From: Allolobophora icterica
Taxonomy: Eukaryota > Annelida > Clitellata > Crassiclitellata > Lumbricidae
Length of the DNA stretch: 64,000 bases
Direction: 5' to 3'
NCBI GenBank assembly: GCA_963556255.1
Contig: OY744609.1
Location: 20,775,609 to 20,839,608, forward strand
The notes under the pieces: model-generated
What the model was told of the DNA's origin: nothing
Databases searched by the model: none
What the model saw: only the letters and a program-made list of their open reading frames with translations
Program-made: the position numbers and the translations under genes
Shown: positions 11,103 to 25,305 of the stretch, one piece after another
Layout of the letters: each line of letters opens with the position of its first letter
Numbering within the stretch: position 1 is the stretch's first letter

Positions 11103-11773
11103 AGCTGAGGGCGATATAGCTTGACTTCGTTAGATTGCATAATATGTAGGATTTAATTACAAGCAGAGGCCCACCTATCCCCCTTGCGGTCTTCAGTGAC
11201 GACAGTTTCCATTTTATTGCTTTACTTTTAGTAGGCCCTATAGAAACACGGGTTCATTTGCACCAAGGCGTCTTTATCTGTTTGCTTTAGATTTTTCGTT
11301 GCTCTGCTTTGATCTCTGCGATGCCTATCGCCAGTCTGACGGTGAGTAGGCCTAGGCCTATGTCGGTGGGTCGGTTGCTCTCAAAGTCCACGGAGCCATT
11401 CATCCGTCCTTCTGTTTTCTTTTCCCACCTGATATATCCACCCTTTTGTCATGTCATTTTGTCGCGTGTGTCCCATTAAGTTACTGCCCGATGCCTCTGT
11501 CTGTGTCTTCCCCGTATCAACGTCTATCTATTCGACTGCCTCTGCACTCTTGAAAGCAGTCTCTGCTAAGAGTATATATACACTACATATAGTGTGCACG
11601 TCCCGTGTCAGTAACATTCAATGTCGCCTGCCACCAGACAGTGCATTGCCGTCCTTAGTTCAAAGCTGCTTGCTGTGTAGCTCACGGAGACTGCGCCTTA
11701 TTTGCAGACAGTTAATTGGTGTCTAGGAGCGTTACGGACATTAACAGTGTGCCTATGTCTATGTCTTTGTCCC

Positions 11774-12510
11774 GGGGAACGGACATTATCCCCCCGGACA
11801 TTATCCCCCCGGACAGAATCCCCCCCCCCGATTTTAGTTAGGACATTACCCCCCCCCGGAAAAAATCCCCTCTGTGTAATAAGCCTATTTCTACATTTAA
11901 TTGATCTACCTTAATAGCCCTGTTGCCCTAATGTTGAAAAGGTATAGACTAAAGACTTGTTAATGTCATTCAGGTGCTTGTTAGTCGCCTAGTTCTTAAC
12001 TTAAGGCTTGTTAATGTCAGGATTCGCGAGGTCAGTTGCCCAAAAAACGGGTCAGGCACAGCGCCAAGCAGCTACAAGCTGTCTGCTGCACCCTTGTTAG
12101 CGTCACTTAGGTATGAAGTAGGCCTATAGACTTCAAGCTTGTTAACGAATGAATCGAACTTAACTGAACGAATGGAAGTTTGTAATGTGTAATGTCATTG
12201 ATAAAACCACTATAGCCTCATAAACGTTTCCGTTGGTCTGTAATCATTCTTAGAATTAAACAAACTGTAAATATATTCTTTTTATTAAACAAATTGAAAT
12301 ATATTCCGACTGATGTTGAGGCATTAGCAATGGCTTAGTCAATCAAATAGTCCTTTTTGCCGTCATCACGCGTCATGATATATGTGTGAAATATAGGTTA
12401 TTTCCTAGCCGGGAGGGAGGGGATTATGTCCTACCACGGGGGATTCTGTCCAGGGGAATAATGTCCGGGGGGATAATTTCCCGGGGTGGGGGGGATAATG
12501 TCCTACACTC
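11774..12510. mobile_element. Non-autonomous transposon with GGACATTATCCCCC ends
   Basis: Flanked by the exact 9-bp repeat CTTTGTCCC (11765-11773 and 12511-12519). Both ends carry inverted, tandemly repeated GGACATTATCCCCCC units (two or three per end). The 737-bp body has no long open frame. A 9-bp duplication with subterminal repeats suggests a MULE-like element, but the superfamily is not certain. A search for related elements with transposase would decide. Confidence 0.75.
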
Positions 12511-12660
12511 CTTTGTCCCTGACCTTGTTTCTGACCAACGGTCTCTATCACCCTGTCTCTGCGCTCTTTCTGTTTCGTCTTCTTAGTCTGTCTGCCTGCA
12601 GTATATTGATGTAGGAAGCACCTGTGACGAGTTTTCTCGAAGATTCATTATATAAATAAC

Positions 12661-12913
12661 CAGTGCTTTTTTCAGCCGGAACGGCGTTCCGGCACCTTTT
12701 TCAGATACTAAAAAATAATTTATTTATTTTAATAATAAAAACAATGATTTAGTTTAGTTAATTTAATTTCAGTGTTTTGAACTGTTTTCAGTGTTTACTG
12801 GGACCCCTCCCAACCCCTAATCCAGTTTTTCTCGGGATTTTCACCCGCCCATAATTATTGCGTTGCGGAACCTATTGTTCCGTTCCGGAACCTTTTTTCC
12901 AGAAAAAGCACTG
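12661..12913. mobile_element. hAT-like MITE, 253 bp
   Basis: Exact 8-bp duplication TAAATAAC on both sides (12653-12660 and 12914-12921) and terminal repeats CAGTGCTTTTT. Shares its interior, inverted, with the element at 8962-9183. Confidence 0.92.
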
Positions 12914-12921
12914 TAAATAAC

Positions 12922-14189
12922 CGTTACAATCACAATTTCAAATTCCGTTTTTCATAGATCTCTTTGTGTTTGCCTCTGCCCCATCTACGCTTCGTCTGTC
13001 TCTGCCGCTGTACATGTATATGCATTTCCCAGAGTCTACCGCTTCTGGGTCTGTGTTTGGCCCTTTCTTTGTCCTCCTACGGTCCATTCTCTCTTCCTTT
13101 GTTCTTGTACTTACCGCTTTTCAGACTTCCTCGTCTCTTTGAGGTTCTCCTCTTTCGCCGCCAATCTCAAGCAACAATCGACAACGACTTTCGACTCAGA
13201 TAAAAAGCTCTATTGACAGAACGATTCCGCTATCTTATCGGAATGATTCTGATAACCGATTGGAATGATTTTGATAGGCATTAGAAAGAACTCCTTCAGT
13301 CTGTTTGCTTTGTCTTTAGATCTCTCTGATAGCAGTCCACTTCTGAAGTCGGAGTCAACTGCCCTCACAAATAGATGCACTCTGTACACCCACATCGAAC
13401 TGACTCCAGACATTTATGACTATGTGTCTCCCATCAGCAGACATTCATGCTTAAATATCTGCAAACATGTTGCATACACTATAGTTTTTAGTAGACCTAT
13501 GACGACGATAGTTCATCTCACTCTGAGACATCTACGAGAATAACTCGAGAGTCACTATATTACTTGTCCAGGGAATCATATATCTCCTAGCAGAAGGAAA
13601 AAACTCGATCAAAATATAAAAGTAATTTAATGTATGAAAAAATCCAGTAACACTGTAACAGGTCAATGAAAATGTAATATTAAAATATAGAAGTGAAATC
13701 CATAATGAACATGCTGATAATGAAGTAAAACCCTCATACTGGAATCCTAAGAAAATGTTCACCAGCCACGCAGCAATCCGAGGACACGTTCTTTAGCTCG
13801 AATGCTACAATTCTAGGGTTTCTAGTTTATACAGACTTTCCTCGCGTGGGTATGATCACGTGGTCCATCCAAGACTCCAAACACTGGTGCAAAAGATGGG
13901 ATACCAATTTGGCAGAATCGACCGAAGCCATTCTCCATGGGAGAAATAAAGCGGATCGTTTCCTTAAAACGGATTAAAACAAGACCTGCAAAAAAGCAAC
14001 TGAGAGCGAAAACAACCTGAGGCAGCCATGGGTATGAAGACGTGTTAGTGACTTCATTTTCTTGGCCTCGGCATATGAGGGCGGGTGGCCAGTCCTCTCC
14101 CTCGCCGTCTCATCTTCCCACCGACAGTGTCAGTGTACTCATCATAGCTGAGATGGCTAGGGGGTGCAGATGGAACAGAAATCTCGAAC
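12922..14189. other. Intergenic, no gene recognised
   Basis: Contains a T/C-rich stretch to about 13160 and mixed unique sequence. Open frames of up to 92 codons show no domain, no signal of splicing and no duplicate elsewhere in the window. Confidence 0.45.
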
Positions 14190-14282
14190 CAAATTTCTGC
14201 CCTGGCGGTGATTTGAACCTCTGACCTCTCGAATAGCCTAACAGTCCAGCGCGCTAACCACTAGGCCTAGTGACCTACACTA
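14190..14282 (-). mobile_element. tRNA-derived SINE head (relic)
   Basis: On the minus strand, CCTAGTGGTTAGCGCGCTGG resembles a tRNA A-box region, and about 40 bases on GGTTCAAATCA is a B box of RNA polymerase III promoters. The rest does not fold as a proper tRNA and no CCA-type acceptor is seen, so a SINE head or tRNA pseudogene is the better reading. Confidence 0.6.
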
Positions 14283-14779
14283 TCGAGCACCCCCGCCTCA
14301 TACTGTAAACTTAACGAAAAACCTCTGGAATCAAATGTGACTTCCAAATAAACGATAGAATCTATGCCAATCTCCAAGAAATTACGCGCAAAGCTCAAAG
14401 CTTTGTACACTCGTAAATGAACTGTACGCAAAAAATGGACGGGGATCTCAGGATCTGTAGGCCTATACCATGCAAGCAGGAAAATGTCTAAAAACACTAC
14501 TGAAGAAAAACCCTGCTTCTGTGGTAACAACGAGCGAAAAACACACAAAACATAGGACTGGAAGTAGTTCCTTAATAGGCCTACTAGCAACGAAGTACAC
14601 CGTCCTGTGCTTCATTTTAAAGTAGGCCTACACAAGCAATCGAATGAATCAACACTGCACGAATACAATCTAAATGTGTAATCGTAATCATAAACGTAAT
14701 CATTTTGGTTATCGTAATCAGTAAACATAATCGTAATCGGAAACGTGATCGTAATTGCAATCACGGACGTAATCGAAAT

Positions 14780-15245
14780 GACAAGCGTATAATTGTATTG
14801 TATTGTATTGTATTTTATTTCGGTAGGCCTAACCAAGGATTGCAAGCTAGGTTACAAGAACATAATGCATAATGCATTTGATCTTTTAACATAATCTGGC
14901 TACACAGGAGACCCAAAAGGGGTCGTAGACCTCGCTACCAGGGCCACCTGGATAGTAATACAATTTGTTGAAAGCAGTCGATATAACATCATTCGATATG
15001 CAGTGGTAATATCATAGGGGAGTCTAGAACTTCTCGAGGCAAATTGGGGCTGAGCCACTTAGAAAGAACAATTTTTTGCGATTCTTGAGAGGATTGGAGT
15101 CACAGATAGGCCTATAGGCCTGAGTCAGACAGAGCAGATGGTTTGGAAACTTTTTGACGGGAGTGACAACCGCGATGCGCCAGTTATCCGGAATGGTCCC
15201 AGTTTCAAAAGAGCAATTAAACACACGAGTGCTTTCGATTTCCAG
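14780..15245 (-). mobile_element. LINE fragment with reverse transcriptase N-terminal motif
   Basis: On the minus strand, at about 15110-15235, the translation contains SFETGTIPDNWRIAVVTPVK and AYRPI, the fingers region just before the palm of non-LTR reverse transcriptases. The plus-strand left end is a TTGTA pentamer run (14786-14816), which would be the LINE's 3' repeat. The frame is broken and the catalytic part is missing. Confidence 0.65.
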
Positions 15246-15528
15246 TAGGGCCTATATTGACATATTTTTTCTGTCCCTCTAGTTTCTTTCCCTACAGTTC
15301 AAAATTACGCGTAGCCTAATGTAGGCCTATTTGAAGGGCAATCATAGTTACGCAACCTTAGATATGCCACAAAAAATTGACATTTTGCAGTTTGAAATAA
15401 ATTCGACATTTTGCAGTTAATTGACGAATTATTTTCCAAAAATTATATATCACGGCTAACGTTTTGTATGCGCAGAATGACGCATGAGCATGCGTTGAAC
15501 CGTAATAAAATAAAATATTGTTGTTACC

Positions 15529-15585
15529 ATGGCTACCAATTTGGGAGTTACGATCGAGTTACAACCGCCCCACTATCGGCTTTAA
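15529..15585 (+). promoter_or_regulatory. Upstream ORF ending one base before gene A start
   Basis: An ATG in good context (TTACCATGG) opens an 18-codon frame that stops (TAA) at 15583-15585, one base before the start of gene A at 15587. If transcribed, it would force leaky scanning or reinitiation. Gene B lacks a similar frame in the short 5' stretch I could compare, so the role is uncertain. Confidence 0.4.
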
Positions 15586-15586
15586 A

Positions 15587-19062
<3,476 letters not shown>

Positions 19063-19858
19063 TGGATTTTGAGGCTAGATGTTGGGAAATTTCCACATAA
19101 CATGGACCTGACTAGATGAACCTTTGTCAAGATCTAAATTAGTACAAATTTTTAAATTTTGACAACACATTTACAAAATTATTAGACTTTCCAAATTTTT
19201 AAATAACCCAGTAGCCATCATAACATCATTGAAAACTGTTTTAGTTTTGTTTTATTCTGTTTGACATGTACTTTGTGTTTAGTTCAACTAAAATAATTTA
19301 ATTTTAGCCATCGTCACATCATTGAAACTGATTATGTTGAAAAAATCTACAGGCATGTGCCTAGTATCTCTGGGTGTATGTTGTATATAGTTAGCTTAGT
19401 TATGCATTCATACAGTTTATACATGTGGACATTTTTAACCTCCATACTTTTAAACACTATAACGACGAGCGTGTACTAAAAGTGACTGGGAAACCAATGC
19501 AGCTCGTTGTTGAAGTGTTAAAGAACAATTACTCAGTGACCACCATTATAGCATACATTTGGAGCCACTTTAGAAGCAGTGGTTAGGAAATTACCCTTCG
19601 CTAACCCATCGAAACATTATTATTACGAAATTTTTAACTCGTTCAGTGACACAGAAATGCGAATCTGACGCATGGTTAATCAGTCGCCAGGTGAAGAACA
19701 ATTAGACATCCAGATGTTTGAAAGCCAGTGAGAAATTGTGAGTGTTGAGGTGTTTCCTGAAAGAAGTCAAGCAATGGATAAACACTGATTGTCGAGTCAG
19801 TTCCTTGGGGGTTGCAACAGGAAATGCACGACAGCCCATGGCAGTGCTACATCTAAGC
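19063..19858. other. 3' flank of gene A, nothing recognised
   Basis: AT-rich DNA that should hold the 3'UTR of gene A. No AATAAA close to the stop was seen. No further gene is visible. Confidence 0.4.
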
Positions 19859-20102
19859 CAGAGACGTAGCTGGGAGAGGGGGACACGTGTCCCCGGGCGA
19901 AAAAGGAAGGGGGCGCCAAAATGAGGGTTACAATTAATAATTTTTCTCTTAATTTTGATGCATTTTTAACTAATATATCCCAAATGATTATACGATTTAA
20001 TTTTGGCCCCCCCCAAAATATCCAGTTATATCCTCATTACTTCCAAACCAACTGTCAGGGATGATTTTTGGCACCCCGTTTTCAACTTCTGTGTATGGAA
20101 AC
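19859..20102. mobile_element. Partial hAT-like MITE, same family as 51027-51619
   Basis: Starts CAGAGACGTAGCTGGG and shares the words GTGTCCCCG, GCGCCAAAATGAGG and ATATATCCAGTTAT-like blocks with the element at 51027. The right end is not present; at 20103 a different end-like sequence, CAGGGGCGTAACTTTGG, begins, which may be another truncated MITE. Confidence 0.6.
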
Positions 20103-20411
20103 TCAGGGGCGTAACTTTGGTCTAAAAAGTGGGGGTTCCAATTTCTTCTCCACTTTCACTTTTCGCATGAAGACCATCTCTGGGAACTTGAGACTGCTGT
20201 GTTACGGCAATTCAGCATAATGACGTATCTGCATTAGCTGGACAGGCGAACACCGCGTTATCCAGTGCAAACTCGGCCTTACATCCTTTCCGAGTTGATA
20301 CGACGTACGCTAGCAGACGCAGTCAAATCTAATCCAATCCATTCCAATCTAATCTACTCTAAACTAATCTAATCTAATGACTTCTAAGGCGCCGTTATCT
20401 TGACTCATAAA

Positions 20412-20890
20412 GGGGTCGTCCATAAAGGACGTCCGCAATATATGACCTACTTTAGACCCTCCCTCCCCCTTGTCCGCACTTGTCCGCATTTGACATTACC
20501 CCCTCCCTCCCCTTTGCGGACGTCCGCATGTCAAAGCCAATTTTTCATGTCGTCATCATTATTTTTACAATAATTATTCCACAGTTCCTGTGCATGTTTA
20601 AGTGACAGTTCTGGTTTCATATCGCAGGATGTGCAGTAAGAAAAGCCTCTTTAAAGTCGCAATATAGGCCTAGTTTATACCATACATGAGGTTTTAGGCA
20701 ATCACTTCACTGACCTTTTCGTCTTTTGGGGAAGGTTGAAACAAGGTGGTGTTTAAAAAACTATCAAATTCAAAAGTTTAGATGCGGACGTCCGCACTGG
20801 TTATAACCCTCCTTCCCCCTTGTCCGCATTTGTCCGCATTTCGATGACCCTCCCTCCCCCTCATTGCGGACGTCCTTTATGGATGACCCC
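20412..20890. mobile_element. MITE with GGGGTC terminal repeats, 479 bp
   Basis: Terminal inverted repeats of about 27 bases start GGGGTCGTCCATAAAGGACG at the left and GGGGTCATCCATAAAGGACG (inverted) at the right, and each continues into tandem CCCTCCC/TTGTCCGCA blocks. AAA flanks both ends and may be a 3-bp target duplication. Non-coding. Confidence 0.8.
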
Positions 20891-20993
20891 AAAGCATCAA
20901 TCTATGGTCGCTTCAAGTAAAAACACGGTCAAAGTTATCGCCTATTAGAGAAGTCAAGTCGGCATCCGATGAATTAGATAACCCAGAAAGAAA

Positions 20994-21225
20994 CAGTGCC
21001 GGATTATAGACTTGGTGAGGCCTTAAGCTATAGGCCTATAAAGCTTGGAGGCTCCGTGTTAAAAATTACACCAAAAGGTCTTACAAAACTTGAAAACATA
21101 GGCCTATGCCTTTTAATTATTTAATAGCAAGGCATATAAAGTAAAAAATTCCAATTATTTTCAAATGAATGCATTTACTCAGGCAAGATGGAATTTGCTA
21201 CAGAAGCCATTTTAATAGGTTTTAC

Positions 21226-21264
<39 letters not shown>

Positions 21265-21372
21265 TTACGTACAGTACATGTATACTGTAGACAAAATTTA
21301 AAAGCCCCCACAAAAATTCTTAAATTTTTAGGCCCCTGCGGATTGTGAGGTCCTAATTTGTATCCGGCACTG
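20994..21372. mobile_element. hAT-like MITE, 379 bp
   Basis: Ends are CAGTGCCGGATTATAG and, inverted, CAGTGCCGGATACAAAT. The interior contains an AT run (21228-21262) and repeated AGGCCT words. The flanks do not show a convincing 8-bp duplication, so it is older or rearranged. Confidence 0.7.
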
Positions 21373-21538
21373 GCAGACCTTATGAAGTATTGCCCTGATA
21401 TGGTAGAAACAATATTTGCAGAGGTTTGTTATGTGGGGTTGTAATGTGAAATTAACGTTCAAAGCGACTCCAAGTGTTTTGACAGTCTTTGATATTGGAA
21501 CAATAGTGCCAGCAAGGTCAACGCTAGAATGAGACGGG

Positions 21539-23162
21539 CATAGGCGTAGACTCTGGGGTGGGGCAGCCGGGGCACGTCCCCCCCCGAATAATTGAGATCG
21601 ACTGTACATTAGGGTTATAACTTTTTTACAACCTCATGTTCCTGTAGCTTAGTTGGATGAACTTTTGCCTAAAAACAAAGGAATGAACTGTCATTTTCAA
21701 ATCTTTTGAAAAAAGGTCACCCCGAAATCAAAAATTCGATTCGTGTATATGTCACTGTGTAATGTGTTATGTAATATGCATGCATAGTACATACTAACAT
21801 GTATTATAATACAGGAAAGAATGAGCTAGAAAATTTTATAATATTTGTACAATATTTTGTAGGTACATGTGTACATATGATACTTGTACAATATTTTGTA
21901 GATTGTACAATGTACAACTGTACAATGTACATCACGCTGCTTATCGCTAAGAATAAATTGATGTTGCAGTTTTTCTTTCATGAAGTTCCCACATCACTTT
22001 GATTGCCCATTCTGCGCACTGATTACTTCTTGCAATGGTATCTGGAGTACGGATGGCTCCAGCTTCCAGTGATTCTCCAATACCCGCAATGCTTTTTTGT
22101 AAAGGTTTCAATATTTCTGACAAGTTCTTGAAGTCATTTTTATTGTACATATGTTTAGTAAACCAATAGTCTGCCCAGTCATATGAAACGAATCTGCCTA
22201 TCTTCTCCAACGTTTTCCCTGTTGTAAGGATAAGAATGAATGAAAGGATAGCAAGAATGGCTCTTGAATTCCACCTGGCATTGCTGCTGTTTGGAATTTT
22301 CTTAAACTTAACTCGTCCATGACAACCCTGAGAATCCTGTCTAGAACGTGATGGTGGCAACTGATAAATTGTGGTTTGCTGGCACCCATGCCAGAGAACA
22401 AAAGTTGCAATTTGACAACAACTACATTCTTTTTCCCAGTGTTAACACTGGTTGTATCAGCAGCGGTCATCTTCGTTGCATTCCATAAGTTTTTACAACT
22501 TATGGAATGCAATCAAGAACTTTTGCAATTCCTGAAGCATCGCCATCTTTCAGACGCAGACTTTTACTTCAGTTCTCTCATTCTTCAGTACCACACCCTG
22601 ATATTCATTTTTCTCAATATGCTTGCCATAAAAATAGAAGGATCACTGTTCCATCTGTAACTTTTCAATAATTTCCTCCTTCAATTTAGCAGCGTCTTTG
22701 GTAGCCTATTTGCAATTTTCTTCTGTGACACTGTAGGCCTATACTGCCACTGAATTTTTTCTTAAATTAACAAGTTCAGTTTGCCCACAAACCTTTCTAT
22801 ATAGACCAATATTTGGATTCTTCTAGAAAGTGCTGAACAGTTTTAGGAAGTTCCAGATAGCTGTAAAAGTTCTAAACAGTTCCATAAACTTTTTATAAGC
22901 GCTACTACTTATGAGTGGTAACGTTACATATATGGTGAATCAAACTTTTCATTTGGGGGTGACCTTTTTTCATAACTGAGAAGAATTAATAAATTTTTCA
23001 GTGTTTCTAAGCAAAAGTTCATCCATTTATGATACAGGAAATCGCTTTTTTGAAAAAAAGTCAAAAAGTTATAACCTACTGTACATTCTATGCAACAACT
23101 TAGTGTATAATAAATAACCAAATCCCCCCCCCCCCAATATTTTGGACAAGTTTACGCCAGTG
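21539..23162. mobile_element. hAT-like MITE carrying a nested transposon
   Basis: Ends are CATAGGCGTAGACTCTGG and, inverted, CACTGGCGTAAACTTGTCC, matching the element at 36251-36631 in the other orientation. The flanks GAGACGGG and GAGAAGGG are an 8-bp target duplication with one mismatch. Its G/C-run interior is split by the element at 21611-23077. Confidence 0.8.
21611..23077. mobile_element. DNA transposon with long TIRs and 10-bp target duplication
   Basis: Inverted ends of about 130 bases (AGGGTTATAAC at the left, inverted AGGTTATAAC at the right; both later contain GGATGAACTTTTGC and GAAAAAAGGTCACCCC) are flanked by the exact repeat ACTGTACATT (21601-21610, 23078-23087). On the minus strand, 22512-21947 encodes, across frameshifts, pieces such as KPQFISCHHHVLDRILRVVM and ARWNSRAILAILSFI, which resemble proteins repeated in invertebrate genomes that I take to be a transposase. 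The long TIRs and 9-10 bp duplication suggest a MULE-like element; this is not certain. Confidence 0.75.
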
Positions 23163-23429
23163 GAGAAGGGCAAGAGCACCGCCGTTGGCGCGAGCCAAGC
23201 ATGATCGCTTCAGACTTATCTGGGTTTATAGCAAGACCATTGAAACAGAGGCACTCTTCAAGTATTACTTTGCTGGACCGATCCGTTGGTGACAGAGCAA
23301 TGAAAAGCTGAGCATCACCAGCATAATCAATCAATCAACCTAGTTTATTCAATTCAAAGTTGACTTGGACGCAGTTTTGTACGATTCGCAGCTGTATACC
23401 GTTGTAACTGGACTCCAAAGTGATTTGCT

Positions 23430-24330
23430 ATGCGGCTGATTGGTGAAGTGAAGATCGTATTTATAACAGAGGCCGAGTACAGATCCACGGGAAGATATCG
23501 ACTGGATCTGCAAGAACCGAACGTCCACGAGGGACAGAATCGCCATCTTCACGGATTCGCTCAGCGCTACGGAGTCGGTGAAAACACAGCGGTCTCACTC
23601 GAGACCAACACTGATGATCGAGGTGCTCGAAAGCATCAACAGACTTGGCCCAGGCAACGTCACGGTGGTCCGGTTCCCGAGTCAGGTGGGTATCCGTGGA
23701 AATGAAGAAGCCGACGCAGCGGCTTAAGAAGGACTCCATGCATCTACCAGAAGTCAACTCCACTATACGTACATCGAGCGAAAGGAGATGATCGGGAAAA
23801 TCAAACAGTAGGCCTAGCGTATACGTAGTGGGAAAATGGCAGAAGGAATACACAGACAACCAGAAAGGAATCTTCTACAGGAAGATCGAGCCGCTCGTGT
23901 CAACCAGAATCAAGTACACGGATACTCCGCGGAAGCAAGAGGTCCAGATAACCAGACTACGCTTGGGTAAAGTGCTGCTGAATCAGTGGCTTCACACGAT
24001 GAAGATGCACCCTGACGGAAACTGCGAGAAGTGCAAACTGCAAAGTCCCGGACACCATCGAACACCTCCTCTTGGAATGCTCACGGAAGAACATCAGCCG
24101 CAACATCCCCAACAAGTGCCAAGAACTCGGAGTCGACTGCACCACAAAGAACATCCTCCAGATCACGGGTCTGCAGACGGAGGTGGTAAGAGTTAGGGCC
24201 TAGCCGCTATCTATAGGCGAGATCAACGATGGTAAGATTCTCTAGGAGAAGAGGATTTCTTCTCCTTCGACCAAAGCAGTAGGATTATGATCTTCATATT
24301 CTATATTACTTTGGCAATACAGGATAAATG
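23430..24330 (+). mobile_element. I/Ingi-like LINE 3' part with RNase H domain (pseudogene)
   Basis: Across several frames the plus strand encodes the end of an RNase H domain (IFTDSLSA with the catalytic Asp, later GNEEADAAA with the final acidic residues). A C-terminal domain follows (ITRLRLGKVLLNQWLH, HPDGNCEKC, then EHLLLECS), as in LINEs of the I, Nimb or Ingi groups. Frameshifts and stops break it, and the reverse transcriptase is missing. The only long continuous frame is 23828-24196. Confidence 0.75.
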
Positions 24331-24344
24331 TAGTTTTGCACACA

Positions 24345-24420
24345 AGTAAGTAAGTAAGTAGGTAAGTATATCCTTTATTGAGTATGTTTATATCCTTTAT
24401 TGAGTATGTAAGAAATGTTT
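24345..24420 (-). mobile_element. 3' end of CR1-like LINE, fragment
   Basis: (AAGT)n followed by TATATCCTTTATTGAGTATG, the same 3' end as in the LINE at 48735-50265. Truncated to the tail. Confidence 0.6.
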
Positions 24421-24758
24421 CATAACACGATATTAAAGAAAACCTTTTGTGTAAATACAGTGTATATAAGAATTTAGATGTGTATTTTTAAAAAATCCAA
24501 AAAAATATATATAAATATATAAAACTAAAAAAAAACTGTATTAAAAAAATTAATGTAAATAAATCTAGTAGTGTTGTAGATAACGGAAATCAAAGGCAAC
24601 GGTGCGACCAAAAAAAATCCATCCACCACAGAATCAACAACAAAGGGAAGACGTCAAAGACCTTTGCTGTCATAAGACGTCCCTAAACACTTTCTTTCTC
24701 AGATCCACGACGGACACCAGCAGTGCAGAGAGAAGGATCCGATCGAGCAGTATCAATA

Positions 24759-24829
24759 CACATGCTCTTCACATTTAGTAGAGACCTGTTTGAGTCAAAC
24801 AGGCCTCTACTAAGTGTGAAGAGCATGTG
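24759..24829. repeat. Near-perfect 35-bp hairpin
   Basis: Two arms of about 35 bases (CACATGCTCTTCACATTTAG... and its inverse, ending GTGAAGAGCATGTG) surround a one-base centre, with two or three mismatches. It could fold as an RNA stem if transcribed or be a foldback transposon remnant. It lies about 480 bases upstream of the NeuroD copy 2 coding exon. Confidence 0.7.
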
Positions 24830-25305
24830 CTTGAGTCAAACGGTAGGCTTAGGCCTATATGCTCAAAGTTTAAAATTTTCGCTCTTCCCTAGACTTCGAT
24901 GTTTATTACGACTGTTGCACTGCGACCATATCTGAAAACTCACCTCTTCAAGAATTAATAGCCTGATCCATCTGATCCTCTGCCTTCACCCCTTTCCTTT
25001 GCCTCATCCTCCTCTCATCTTTTCCCTTCCCTTAAATTGTTAATGATTCCTCTTCAATAAAGATTAAATCCCTGTGAAGTTTAAAGACTCCCTATATAAA
25101 TCTTTTTTAGTCCGACAATCTTTTGTAGGGCCTAATAGACAGCAGCAGTGCATAGGATTTTAGATTATACCTTTTGATTAAGATATTTAATTATAGTGCA
25201 TTATTTTCCCGATTTTTGTTTTCAATAAAACACTAATTTGTTTTTAATCAAGACTGAATTATGCTCTGCATTAGATTCAACGCTGTTCAATTCATTTTCA
25301 GCCAG

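Larger units (their letters stand above)
5820..11334 (+). repeat. Segmental duplication block 1 (NeuroD copy 1 and 3' flank)
   Basis: From the end of the intron, through the coding exon, to GATGCCTATCG at about 11334, this stretch aligns with 24985-29119 and 51905-59791. It differs from them by clean insertions (8962-9183 and 10733-11102 present only here) and small indels. Homology with block 2 ends earlier, at about 10300. Confidence 0.85.
21373..23335 (-). mobile_element. L2/CR1-like LINE fragment split by nested insertions
   Basis: Read on the minus strand, 23335-23163 encodes a reverse transcriptase palm (YAGDAQLFIALS in place of the usual YADD, then FCLNGL-like and NPDKSEAIMLGSRQR). 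Bases 21538-21373 continue with VKTLGVALNVNFTLQPHI. The two halves are consecutive in LINE proteins, so the 1.6 kb between them was inserted. The altered catalytic box (GD for DD) and short length make it inactive. Confidence 0.8.

Noticed and set aside
22376..22660. 94-residue plus-strand frame with a hydrophobic stretch
   Set aside because: It lies within the long-TIR transposon, opposite its broken transposase-like frames.
25261..25305. N-terminal extension [15 protein letters not shown] of NeuroD copies 2 and 3
   Set aside because: It spans the intron end (CATTTTCAG acceptor) and is closed by TAA in copy 1.
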